From contig NZ_JHXM01000022.1 in assembly GCF_000621725.1 (NCBI RefSeq), forward strand, positions 1 to 64,000: a stretch of DNA of 64,000 nt. The letters are read 5' to 3'. The translations under genes and the position numbers were made by a program. Below the pieces are notes generated by a model, which ran no database searches, was not told the DNA's origin, and worked only from the letters and a program-made list of their open reading frames with translations. This document shows positions 37,572 to 44,982 of this stretch, in pieces. Position 1 is the stretch's first letter; each line of letters opens with the position of its first letter. Source of the stretch: Xylanibacter brevis ATCC 19188 (GTDB taxonomy: Bacteria; Bacteroidota; Bacteroidia; Bacteroidales; Bacteroidaceae).

Positions 37572-39203
37572 TCACTCTGACTTATGTTTCCTTGACAGAT
37601 ATTCTATCGCCAACACCGGCCATAGGGGCACTTTACGGATGTTTGTTCTTACAGCGGGAATATCGCACAACAAGAAGATGGATGCCAGGAGCAGGGCAAA
37701 CCATATGACGTAGCCATACACCTGCTTGATGGCTACAAGCATCATGGAGTGCAGATAGCTGTCGCCCATGAACGCCCCGAAATCAAATTGCGAGAGGTCG
37801 AGGTTGGTGAGTGTCAGCTGGCGACCGTAGTGCATCATGTCCGCATTCAGGAAATGCGAGAAGATGGTGGTATAGAAACCATAACCCATAGCACCACCAA
37901 GATACATATGGGGGATGTTGAACACGAACAGGCCCATGAAGAACATCTCAAGACTGGGTACCGACTCGTCTAATGCCCACATCAGGGTTGGGGCAAGCAC
38001 ACCATAACCAAAGCCGCGCAGCATGATGGCCAGCCGGTATTGCTCGATGTTCACACTCATACCCACCGTGGTGTACATAAGCAAGGCGTATGCAAAGATA
38101 GACAGAAAACTGATGCCTATCAGTTTCCATACCTTCCACTTCTGAACCTTCAGCCAGTAGAGGTCAAGTGCTATACCCAGAAACATGCCTGGCAATGCCC
38201 ACATATACTGACTTTCCTTGGTGAGTTCTTCCAGTCCGATGACCTCTGTGTAGAGTATCTCCTCCAGTGTATGCTCAGCACCGAAAGCCAACTCTGCCAG
38301 TATGGTTACGATGAGAATGGGTACCACATTGCGGCATTTTAGCAGTCGCAGCTCGACGTATGGATAGCGGTTGTGAATCAGCCGGTAAAGGGTAAGTCCT
38401 GCAAAGAGGAGTGTAAAAGCTCCCACCACTCTGATGTGCTGGCTGGTCATCCACCTGTAATGATCTCCATAGACGAAAATATATGAGAACAGGAGCATCG
38501 TGACGCAGATGAGGAGCGCGCCCTGCCAGTCGGTACCCTTCAGCGAAAACCTGTTGGGCATAGGACAGAACGGACGACACAGAACTATCTGCGTGAGCAG
38601 CACGAACGACATAGTGCCTACGGTAAAGGCGTGCATCATCTGCCAAGTGAAATGGTGCCCCATCCAGGCTGCAAGCCATCCGCTGCCCTCGATGGCAGAG
38701 AGAAGGATGATGTGGAGCACGGGGAAGAAGACGGCGAAGTCGCGCCTTGGCGTTATCCACAGCTGGATGTTGCTCATGCACTCGAACGTGCCTTGAATCT
38801 TGGCAATACCTGCAATGAAACATGCCACAACGAGTACTGGCATCGAGTGGCTATGCATCGTGATAACGTTGCAGATGCCCATCACGATGGCCGAGGTGCA
38901 CAGCAGCTGCTGATTGGTGAAGCGGAACTTCATCCTGAACAGCATCGGGAACCACACGGCCATACCTGCCAGCGTGGCATAGAGCAGGAACATCACATCC
39001 TCTATCATGAAGTTGGTGGTGCCGCGAATCTCATCGAGGGCACCCAGATAGATACCTCCAGAGAACTGGAAGCACAGCGCCGTCAGGACGTAAATCCAGG
39101 GCTGCAACTGGCGAGGCACCCACCCTTTCATCATCGGCATACAGAAAGGCATGCCTGCTGGTGGCGCTGGTGCCTTCATCAAAAACTCAGTCAGCTTTCC
39201 CAT
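37572..39203 (-). CDS. MFS drug efflux pump (EmrB/DHA2 type)
   Basis: This 543-aa inner-membrane protein has about 12-14 hydrophobic helices, alternating with short loops, and is the third gene of an operon with an HlyD-type adaptor and a TolC-type channel. That context identifies it as the pump of a tripartite system that expels drugs or bile acids using the proton gradient. The MFS family signature motifs are degenerate, as is common in this Bacteroidetes subgroup. Its start overlaps the adaptor stop by one base (TAATG). Confidence 0.85.
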   Translation of the reverse strand: MGKLTEFLMKAPAPPAGMPFCMPMMKGWVPRQLQPWIYVLTALCFQFSGGIYLGALDEIRGTTNFMIEDVMFLLYATLAGMAVWFPMLFRMKFRFTNQQLLCTSAIVMGICNVITMHSHSMPVLVVACFIAGIAKIQGTFECMSNIQLWITPRRDFAVFFPVLHIILLSAIEGSGWLAAWMGHHFTWQMMHAFTVGTMSFVLLTQIVLCRPFCPMPNRFSLKGTDWQGALLICVTMLLFSYIFVYGDHYRWMTSQHIRVVGAFTLLFAGLTLYRLIHNRYPYVELRLLKCRNVVPILIVTILAELAFGAEHTLEEILYTEVIGLEELTKESQYMWALPGMFLGIALDLYWLKVQKWKVWKLIGISFLSIFAYALLMYTTVGMSVNIEQYRLAIMLRGFGYGVLAPTLMWALDESVPSLEMFFMGLFVFNIPHMYLGGAMGYGFYTTIFSHFLNADMMHYGRQLTLTNLDLSQFDFGAFMGDSYLHSMMLVAIKQVYGYVIWFALLLASIFLLCDIPAVRTNIRKVPLWPVLAIEYLSRKHKSE

Positions 39204-40231
39204 TATTCTTCCACCTTACAAACCACGTTATAACCACCATGCAGCTTCTGCAGTTCATCGCAGGCATCAATCCGCACGCGTACCGTCACACGCTGCTCCA
39301 CCTTGACGAAATTGCCTGTGGCATTGTCGATAGGAATCAGCGAGAACGCACTTCCTGTGGCATCGCTGATACGCTCTACCACTCCTGTATATTCCACATC
39401 GGGAACGGCATCGGCAGTAAAGCGCACTTTATCGCCCACCTTGATATGCGGCATCTGCGACTCCTGATAGTTGGCCTCCACCCATTTCTCATGCTTATCG
39501 ACGATGCTCACCATGGTCTGACCGGGGTTGACCAACTGTCCCACATGAATATCCTTGCTGCCCACCACACCATCGCAAGTGGCAATGATATAGCAATACG
39601 AGAGGTTCAGCCGGGCAATCTCCACCTGCGCACGTGCCAGCTCTATGGCTGCCTCTGAGGCTGAGAGATGATATCCCTGCTCTGCCACAACGGCCGTCTG
39701 CGTGTTGCGCGAGCGGAGCGCCTGCTCGTATCCTGCCTTAGCACTCAGATAACCCGTATGGACATTGTCATACTGCTGTTGTGTAACGGCATCCTGCTCC
39801 AGCAGTTTCTGAAAACGGGCATCCTCCCTCTTGGCATTCTCCATCTGCACACGAGCGGCTTCGATGCCTGCTTCGGTCACGCTGATACTGGTCTTGGTGG
39901 TATGGATGCTGCTTGCTGTGCCCTGCGATCCGTGCTCGGCACGGGTAAGGTCTGCCTCTGCCTGCGCCAAGCGAAGACGAAACTCGGCATCTTCAATGAC
40001 AATAAGTGTATCGCCTTTCTTCACCTCCTGAAATTCGGTAAAGCACACCTCACGTATAAACCCCTGCACGCGACAGTTCTGGGGCACGATATTCTGGCAC
40101 ACACGAGCATTGTCTGTAACCTCGCCACCTCCGAAATGCATAAACTGGCTGGCAGCATAAACGGCACCACATACGATGCAGAGTATTACTATTGTATTAT
40201 AAATATAAGTTGTAATCTTATTCTTTTCCAT
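39203..40231 (-). CDS. HlyD-family membrane-fusion adaptor (EmrA type)
   Basis: This 342-aa protein has one N-terminal membrane anchor (TTYIYNTIVILCIVCGAVYA, 8-27), a split lipoyl half-motif (VKKGDTLIVIEDAEFRLRLA and 'CDGVVGSKDIHVGQLVNPGQ') and a long alpha-helical hairpin between them ('AEADLTRAEHGSQG' to 'ELARAQVEIARLNL'). It bridges the inner-membrane pump and the outer-membrane channel. The TolC gene precedes it by four bases. Confidence 0.9.
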   Translation of the reverse strand: MEKNKITTYIYNTIVILCIVCGAVYAASQFMHFGGGEVTDNARVCQNIVPQNCRVQGFIREVCFTEFQEVKKGDTLIVIEDAEFRLRLAQAEADLTRAEHGSQGTASSIHTTKTSISVTEAGIEAARVQMENAKREDARFQKLLEQDAVTQQQYDNVHTGYLSAKAGYEQALRSRNTQTAVVAEQGYHLSASEAAIELARAQVEIARLNLSYCYIIATCDGVVGSKDIHVGQLVNPGQTMVSIVDKHEKWVEANYQESQMPHIKVGDKVRFTADAVPDVEYTGVVERISDATGSAFSLIPIDNATGNFVKVEQRVTVRVRIDACDELQKLHGGYNVVCKVEE

Positions 40232-40235
40232 TTTG

Positions 40236-41618
40236 CTAAAGTGTATTTGTTATATATTTAAGTTTGAAATAGTTATAAAGCATGTTGATACGTGCATTCA
40301 CCAAAGCCATATCGGCAGAAAGCTTCATGTTTGAGGCATCAAGCATATCGGTAAGCAAAGCCAGATCGTTGTCGTAACGGTTCTTTACCACCACATAGTT
40401 CTGGTCTGCCAGTTCCACTTGTTTTTCTTGCGTGGTAACCTCCACAGAGCTGGTCAACAAGTTTGTATAGCTTGCCTGTACCCCATTCCCAATGCCTTCG
40501 TGCGCTAACTTTACACGCTCAAGCGCCTGGATATTTTCATGCTTCGCCTTCCGGATAGCATGCTTGTTCTTCCATAGACTTGACAGATTGTATTTCACGC
40601 CAATGCCTACAAACCACACGTTGACGTTAGCATCCTTTGGAATCAGATCGGAGGTGTATGGGCCAAACAGATTGTTTTCTGCCACCACAGCCACTGAGGG
40701 TCGCGATGCGGCACGCGTATTTTTGATCTTTTGTTCCGTTATTTCTGTGGCAAGTGAAGCCTGGCGAATATCTATATTTTTTTCTGCAGCAATCTGTTGC
40801 CACGACTCTTCGGAAGTGAGTGCCTTGAGCTCTAGCTCCTCCTTTTCAAGCGATTGTGTATCCACTTCTAGATTCTCTCCCTCAGGCAGGTGGATAGCTG
40901 TACTCAACTGATAACGAATAATCTCTTTTGCATCATTAAGTTGTGTCTTTGTCAGCAGAAGACTCTGCAGTTGTAGCTCGTATCGCGTCAGGTCGTTCTT
41001 CAACACTGTTCCCTGCTCACGGCGCGCTTTCATTTGTTCGATGACTTTTTCCGTCAGCTCAATGTTCTTCGCTATAACCAGCAATTGGTTCTGCAGTTTG
41101 CAGAGATCTAGGAAATAGCCAGCAATCAAGAAACGCACCTCCTGACGATTCTTCTCCACATCAAGTTCCGCCAACTGGCGACCCAGTTTTGCCATTTCAA
41201 TGCCTGAGTGGATGGCACCACCTGCATAGATTACCTGACAGGCCTGGGCCGTGAAACTGTTGCCCCAATGCGGTGTGGGCTGCTTGCCATTCTTTACCTG
41301 CTGAGGACCTAATCCTGGAACGATATACTCTGTAATGCCACTGGCAGAAAAGTCTCGTGACATCAGGAATGCATTGCCCGTGTAAGAGCCCTGCAGATTG
41401 AATTCAACACTTGGCAGCATGGCTGATTTAGCCGATACCACCCCTTCTTCTGCAGCCTTCAATGCAGCTTCACTGACCTTGATACGCTGATTCTGTTGGT
41501 CAGCCAGGTCGAAAAGCGACTGAAGGCTCATCCTGTGCTGTGCATACGTAGGTACACAGCAACCTGCTCCAACTATCATAGAGAAAGTCAGAGCACAAAA
41601 ATACCTGTGTTTACTCAT
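40236..41618 (-). CDS. TolC-family outer-membrane efflux channel
   Basis: This protein is 460 aa from Met11 (MSKHRYFCALTFSMIVGAG, a good signal peptide); the upstream Met at 41648 is also possible. It has two repeats of outer-membrane efflux protein with heptad-rich helices: 'LFDLADQQNQRIKVSEAALK' and 'KQVELADQNYVVVKNRYDN'. It forms the trimeric tunnel of the tripartite pump and is the first gene of the operon. The apparent -7 element TACCTTTGC is at 41812-41820, leaving a leader of about 190 nt. Confidence 0.9.
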   Translation of the reverse strand: MSKHRYFCALTFSMIVGAGCCVPTYAQHRMSLQSLFDLADQQNQRIKVSEAALKAAEEGVVSAKSAMLPSVEFNLQGSYTGNAFLMSRDFSASGITEYIVPGLGPQQVKNGKQPTPHWGNSFTAQACQVIYAGGAIHSGIEMAKLGRQLAELDVEKNRQEVRFLIAGYFLDLCKLQNQLLVIAKNIELTEKVIEQMKARREQGTVLKNDLTRYELQLQSLLLTKTQLNDAKEIIRYQLSTAIHLPEGENLEVDTQSLEKEELELKALTSEESWQQIAAEKNIDIRQASLATEITEQKIKNTRAASRPSVAVVAENNLFGPYTSDLIPKDANVNVWFVGIGVKYNLSSLWKNKHAIRKAKHENIQALERVKLAHEGIGNGVQASYTNLLTSSVEVTTQEKQVELADQNYVVVKNRYDNDLALLTDMLDASNMKLSADMALVNARINMLYNYFKLKYITNTL

Positions 41619-41811
41619 TAATAAAAAACTTATACTCTTAAATTTCATTACTCGTACTAAAGAATTCCTTCCCTCGGAAATACGAATAATGAACCATCAA
41701 GGTTCGGACAAACTTCCCGTTTGCCACAATGCGCTACAAACCTCACTGATTAGGGAACAAATCTAGAGAAGAATTTCGAGCACTATTAATTACGAAATCC
41801 CAAAAACCGGT

Positions 41812-41820
41812 GCAAAGGTA
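41812..41820 (-). promoter_or_regulatory. -7 element of the efflux operon
   Basis: TACCTTTGC on the minus strand matches the consensus. It leaves an unusually long leader (about 190 nt) before the TolC start, with room for regulation. Confidence 0.5.
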
Positions 41821-41863
41821 CAAAAAAAACAGCAAAAACGAAAACTTTTTTAAAACAAAATAC

Positions 41864-41902
41864 AAAGAACGGTGCCTTCTCACTCATCGGTGGTGGTGAC
41901 AC
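41864..41902 (+). pseudogene. Short fossil of a phosphoglycerate kinase gene
   Basis: This stretch encodes [12 protein letters not shown] in frame and matches pgk at about 33828-33866 in most bases (AAGAACGGTGCCTTCTC, then GGTGGTGGTGAC), with synonymous differences (CTCATC against CTGATT). It seems derived from a diverged pgk, not copied from the one in this window. Nothing else of the gene is present. Confidence 0.5.
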
Positions 41903-41980
41903 GCCTACTACATGAGACCGCGAGTCAGGGGGAGAATGAGGACTAAAACCCCTCCCCGACCCTCCCAAGGGGAGGGAGTT

Positions 41981-42137
41981 AAGTCTCCTCTCGTGGAGAT
42001 TTAGAGAGGGTTGGTTTGCGCCATAGGCGCACCACTTCTCACTTCTCACTTTAAACAACAAAAACAGCGCACCTATTCTGGATGCGCTGTTTGTTGCTTA
42101 GGAGGTGGTTAAGTCTCCCCCTTGGGGAGATTTAGGG
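41981..42137. repeat. Two copies of an extragenic palindromic repeat
   Basis: GTTAAGTCTCC, a short spacer, and GGAGATTTAG occur at about 41979-42012 and again at 42108-42137, with the inner arms CTCTCGTGGAG and CCCCTTGGGG differing. A related CTCCCC/GGGGAG palindrome lies at 41951-41976. This is typical of dispersed repeat families in these genomes. Confidence 0.65.
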
Positions 42138-42166
42138 TATGACAGGTACCTGGTACCTGTCATACC
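42136..42166. repeat. 31-bp perfect palindrome
   Basis: GGTATGACAGGTACC (42136-42150), one central T, then GGTACCTGTCATACC (42152-42166). It overlaps the stop codon of the 55-aa minus-strand ORF, so it may be its terminator hairpin, although no T-run follows. Confidence 0.75.
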
Positions 42167-42327
42167 TGTATTTCCTTTTTGGGAATACCAGAATAGACCA
42201 CAATAGGCAAGCCAGATTCCACAGCAAAGTTATATACGTGCTGTTTAAGTTCGGTAGCTGGTTGTCCCGAACAAACAAACCATAATCCAGGTTTGTTCAA
42301 CTTCTCATATTTCTCTACTTTTCCCAT
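42160..42327 (-). CDS. 55-aa protein of unknown function
   Basis: An ATG (complement of 42325-42327) opens 55 codons: MGKVEKYEKLNKPGLWFVCS, then GQPATELKQHVYNF and a hydrophobic LPIVVYSGIPKKEIQV end. The composition is protein-like (mixed helix and strand) and its stop sits inside a 31-bp palindrome. It follows the terminator of the polymerase gene and so is likely a separate unit. I recognise no family; it could be a fragment of a longer Rossmann-type protein. Confidence 0.45.
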   Translation of the reverse strand: MGKVEKYEKLNKPGLWFVCSGQPATELKQHVYNFAVESGLPIVVYSGIPKKEIQV

Positions 42328-42348
42328 ATTCAAAAGAATTATGGTGCA

Positions 42349-42387
42349 AAGAAAACAAAGACCTCCGCCAACTGGTGGCAGAGGTCT
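42349..42387 (-). terminator. Terminator closing the putative defence cassette
   Basis: On the minus strand AGACCTCTGCCACC, loop, then GGCGGAGGTCT form a strong hairpin (42359-42387), followed by TTGTTTTCTTT. It lies about 70 bp after the stop of the DnaE-like gene. Confidence 0.75.
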
Positions 42388-42459
42388 GAGAAAAATTCAA
42401 TATCAATAGAATTTTTGTGATATATCTACTTGCTGAACTGCTTACAATAATAATGGATT

Positions 42460-44919
42460 TTAGTCGGAATTATACTTCTCGAAGACTTGTTTGAACTCTT
42501 CTGGATAATTGGCTTTCAAATAAGCCATTTGATAGGCCAGCCAAGTGTAACAAACAGCGTGAGACTTATTAAAAGCATACAATCCTTTCCACTCCATTTC
42601 ATTCCATACTTTTTCAAGAGCATTCTTCTTATGGCCATTCTTCATTCCACCCTCTATGAATTTTGGTCTCAGGATGGATAGCACATCCGTTTTCCTCTTA
42701 CCGAGGGCTTTTCTCAGCAAGTCGCTCTCACTTCTATCGAAGTTGGCTATCAAGCGCGAAAGCATCATCAATTGTTCTTGATAAACAATGATACCATATG
42801 TATTCTGAAGGTACTTTTCCATACAAGGAATGATGTACTTTATTCCTTTCTTTGATTTTTTGTGCTTGATGAGCTTTGATATATCTTCCATTGGCCCTGG
42901 TCGATACATACAATTCAAGATTACCAAATCCTCGAAGCATGTGGGATGAAGTTCTCTTAAATACTTCTGCATCCCCTGGTAATTGAATTGGAAAACATCT
43001 TCGGTTTGACCAGTCTGAAACAGCTTCATGGTTTTCTCATCATCAATTGGAATCACATCAATATTGAAATTCTCGTCTTTCCGGGTCTTAATGAGCCGAC
43101 AAATATCTCTCATTTGGGATAATGTCTTTAGCCCAAGAAAATCAAACTTTATGAGACCTGAAGATTCCACTCGCATTCCTTCATATTGGACACATCTCAA
43201 TATCTCATCATTGCCATTGGAATCTTCTATACTTACTGTAGAAATGGGTGCCCAGTTTGTTATTGGATCATTAGCGACAATAAAGCCACAGGCATGAATA
43301 CCCAGACCACGAATTTTTCGCTCCAATATGGCAGTATTATCAATTGCATTATTCAAAGGTTGTCCTGCTTTGCGAACTAACTTTTTCAGCTTTGGCTCAT
43401 ATTTTATAACGTCTTTTATGGAACGCCAAGAATAACCATAATGAGACGAAAGTACTTCATTTATAGCCATTGTCTCTGGAGTATGCAATTGGTTAACTCG
43501 TGCTATGGTGCTGAAAGCATTTGCTGTGGAGAATGTGCTAAACGACACAATATGCGCACAACATTCCTTGCCATATTTCTGCTGAAGCCATTCAAGAGCA
43601 CGTTCCTTACCTTCATCATCGAAGTCTATGTCTATGTCAGGAAACATCGTGCCCTCAATGCTAAGGAATCGTTCGAAAAGCAGGTCATGTTTCAACGGGT
43701 CAATCTTAGTAATTCCCAAACAATAACACACAAGGCTACCAGCTGTAGAACCTCGTCCAGGACCGACCCATACGCCAAGTTCTGATTGAGCGGTATTGAC
43801 GACATCTTGTAGAAAGAGAAAATAGCCAGAAGCTCTTCTCTGTTTAATGATTTGCAGTTCAAAATTGAGCCTGTCAGTCACATCTTCAGAAAGCGATTCC
43901 CCGTATATCTGTTTTGCTTTGGCAAAAGAAAGGTATTCCAAATAGGCATCTTCCTTGCTTTTTTTCTCATCCCCAAAGCCATTAGGAATAGCAATTTGGG
44001 GGATAATGGGAGCATGGTGAATATCATAGAAATCAACCTTGTCAGATATCTCCATTGTATTGGCTATAGCTTCAGGTACATCAGCGAACAATTCGCACAT
44101 ATGTTTTCTGCTTGTCAACCAGCGGAATTGAAGAAAATCTGTTTTGGAGAATTCTTCCATTGTCTTACCTGTAGCATAGCATTGTTGGATATTGTATACT
44201 GACAAATCTTCAGGAGCCACATAATGAACATCATTCGTGGCTACAACTTTTACGCCATATTCTCTCGCTTTTTGCATTAGAACGGTATTAACCTTTTCCT
44301 GTTCAAGCATCAGCTCACTTGGCGTGTTGCTCTTCAAGTCATAATCAGCACAGCGCTGTAGTTCTAGATAATAATCCTCTCCAAAAGTCTGCTGATACCA
44401 TCTAATGGTTTCTTCCTGACCTTCTATGTCACCCTTGGAAATCTTAGTAAAGACCTCGCTGCCAGCACTACCTGATAGGACAATCAGACCTTCATGATAT
44501 TTCTCCAAATCCGCACGGTCTGTTCGAGGGCTTCCATAGAAACCATCAGTCCATGAATTGCTTACAATCTTAACGAGGTTCTTATAGCCTGTCAAGTTCT
44601 TGGCAAGAACAGTCAGATGGAACCCTTTCAAATCCTTGTGACCATCTTTTTTGTCCTTTGATCCATTCTTAGCCACATACAGCTCACACCCGATGATGGG
44701 TTTGAAAGACTTCTTGCCCTTCTCCTGTCTGTCGATGTTAATCTGACTGACATAGTCGAAAAATTCCATAATGCCAAACATATTGCCAGTATCAGTAATA
44801 GCAATACCAGGCATTCTTTCTTTGATGGCGGCATCCACCAATTCCCTGATGCTGGCGCACCCATCATTTATTGAATAATGGGAATGTACATTCAAATGTA
44901 CGAATCGATACCTTTTCAT
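42460..44919 (-). CDS. Shortened DNA polymerase III alpha-like protein (PHP + polymerase core)
   Basis: This 819-aa protein aligns by motif with bacterial DnaE: PHP start FVHLNVHSHYSINDG (6-20), polymerase motif GPGRGSTAGSLVCY (386-399), catalytic Asp430 and Asp432 in PDIDIDFDDEG, third Asp593 in IKFDFLGLKTLS, and the fingers end 'YAFNKSHAVCYTWLAYQ'. It stops there. Replicative Bacteroidetes DnaE continues for several hundred residues with helix-hairpin-helix, OB fold, clamp- and tau-binding parts, all missing here. In the PHP domain ITDTGN replaces the usual LTDHGN, removing a metal ligand, so PHP nuclease activity is doubtful. It is the last gene of the WYL-DUF262 cassette, with a terminator after it. 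Confidence 0.85.
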   Translation of the reverse strand: MKRYRFVHLNVHSHYSINDGCASIRELVDAAIKERMPGIAITDTGNMFGIMEFFDYVSQINIDRQEKGKKSFKPIIGCELYVAKNGSKDKKDGHKDLKGFHLTVLAKNLTGYKNLVKIVSNSWTDGFYGSPRTDRADLEKYHEGLIVLSGSAGSEVFTKISKGDIEGQEETIRWYQQTFGEDYYLELQRCADYDLKSNTPSELMLEQEKVNTVLMQKAREYGVKVVATNDVHYVAPEDLSVYNIQQCYATGKTMEEFSKTDFLQFRWLTSRKHMCELFADVPEAIANTMEISDKVDFYDIHHAPIIPQIAIPNGFGDEKKSKEDAYLEYLSFAKAKQIYGESLSEDVTDRLNFELQIIKQRRASGYFLFLQDVVNTAQSELGVWVGPGRGSTAGSLVCYCLGITKIDPLKHDLLFERFLSIEGTMFPDIDIDFDDEGKERALEWLQQKYGKECCAHIVSFSTFSTANAFSTIARVNQLHTPETMAINEVLSSHYGYSWRSIKDVIKYEPKLKKLVRKAGQPLNNAIDNTAILERKIRGLGIHACGFIVANDPITNWAPISTVSIEDSNGNDEILRCVQYEGMRVESSGLIKFDFLGLKTLSQMRDICRLIKTRKDENFNIDVIPIDDEKTMKLFQTGQTEDVFQFNYQGMQKYLRELHPTCFEDLVILNCMYRPGPMEDISKLIKHKKSKKGIKYIIPCMEKYLQNTYGIIVYQEQLMMLSRLIANFDRSESDLLRKALGKRKTDVLSILRPKFIEGGMKNGHKKNALEKVWNEMEWKGLYAFNKSHAVCYTWLAYQMAYLKANYPEEFKQVFEKYNSD

Positions 44920-44982
44920 GTTATTTGGGATATTGTTTATAACAAAAATCGTTAGATTGAAGAGACACCTTGATAATCGTAA

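Larger units (their letters stand above)
41649..42159. other. Gap with repeats and fossils between efflux operon and 55-aa ORF
   Basis: It holds the efflux promoter (41812), a pgk-like fossil (41864-41902), two copies of an extragenic palindrome (41981-42012, 42110-42137) and a 31-bp palindrome (42136-42166). I see no complete gene. Confidence 0.55.

Noticed and set aside
42460..44919. Housekeeping replicative DnaE
   Set aside because: At 819 aa it lacks the whole C-terminal third and stands in a defence-like operon, so it is more likely an accessory paralogue.
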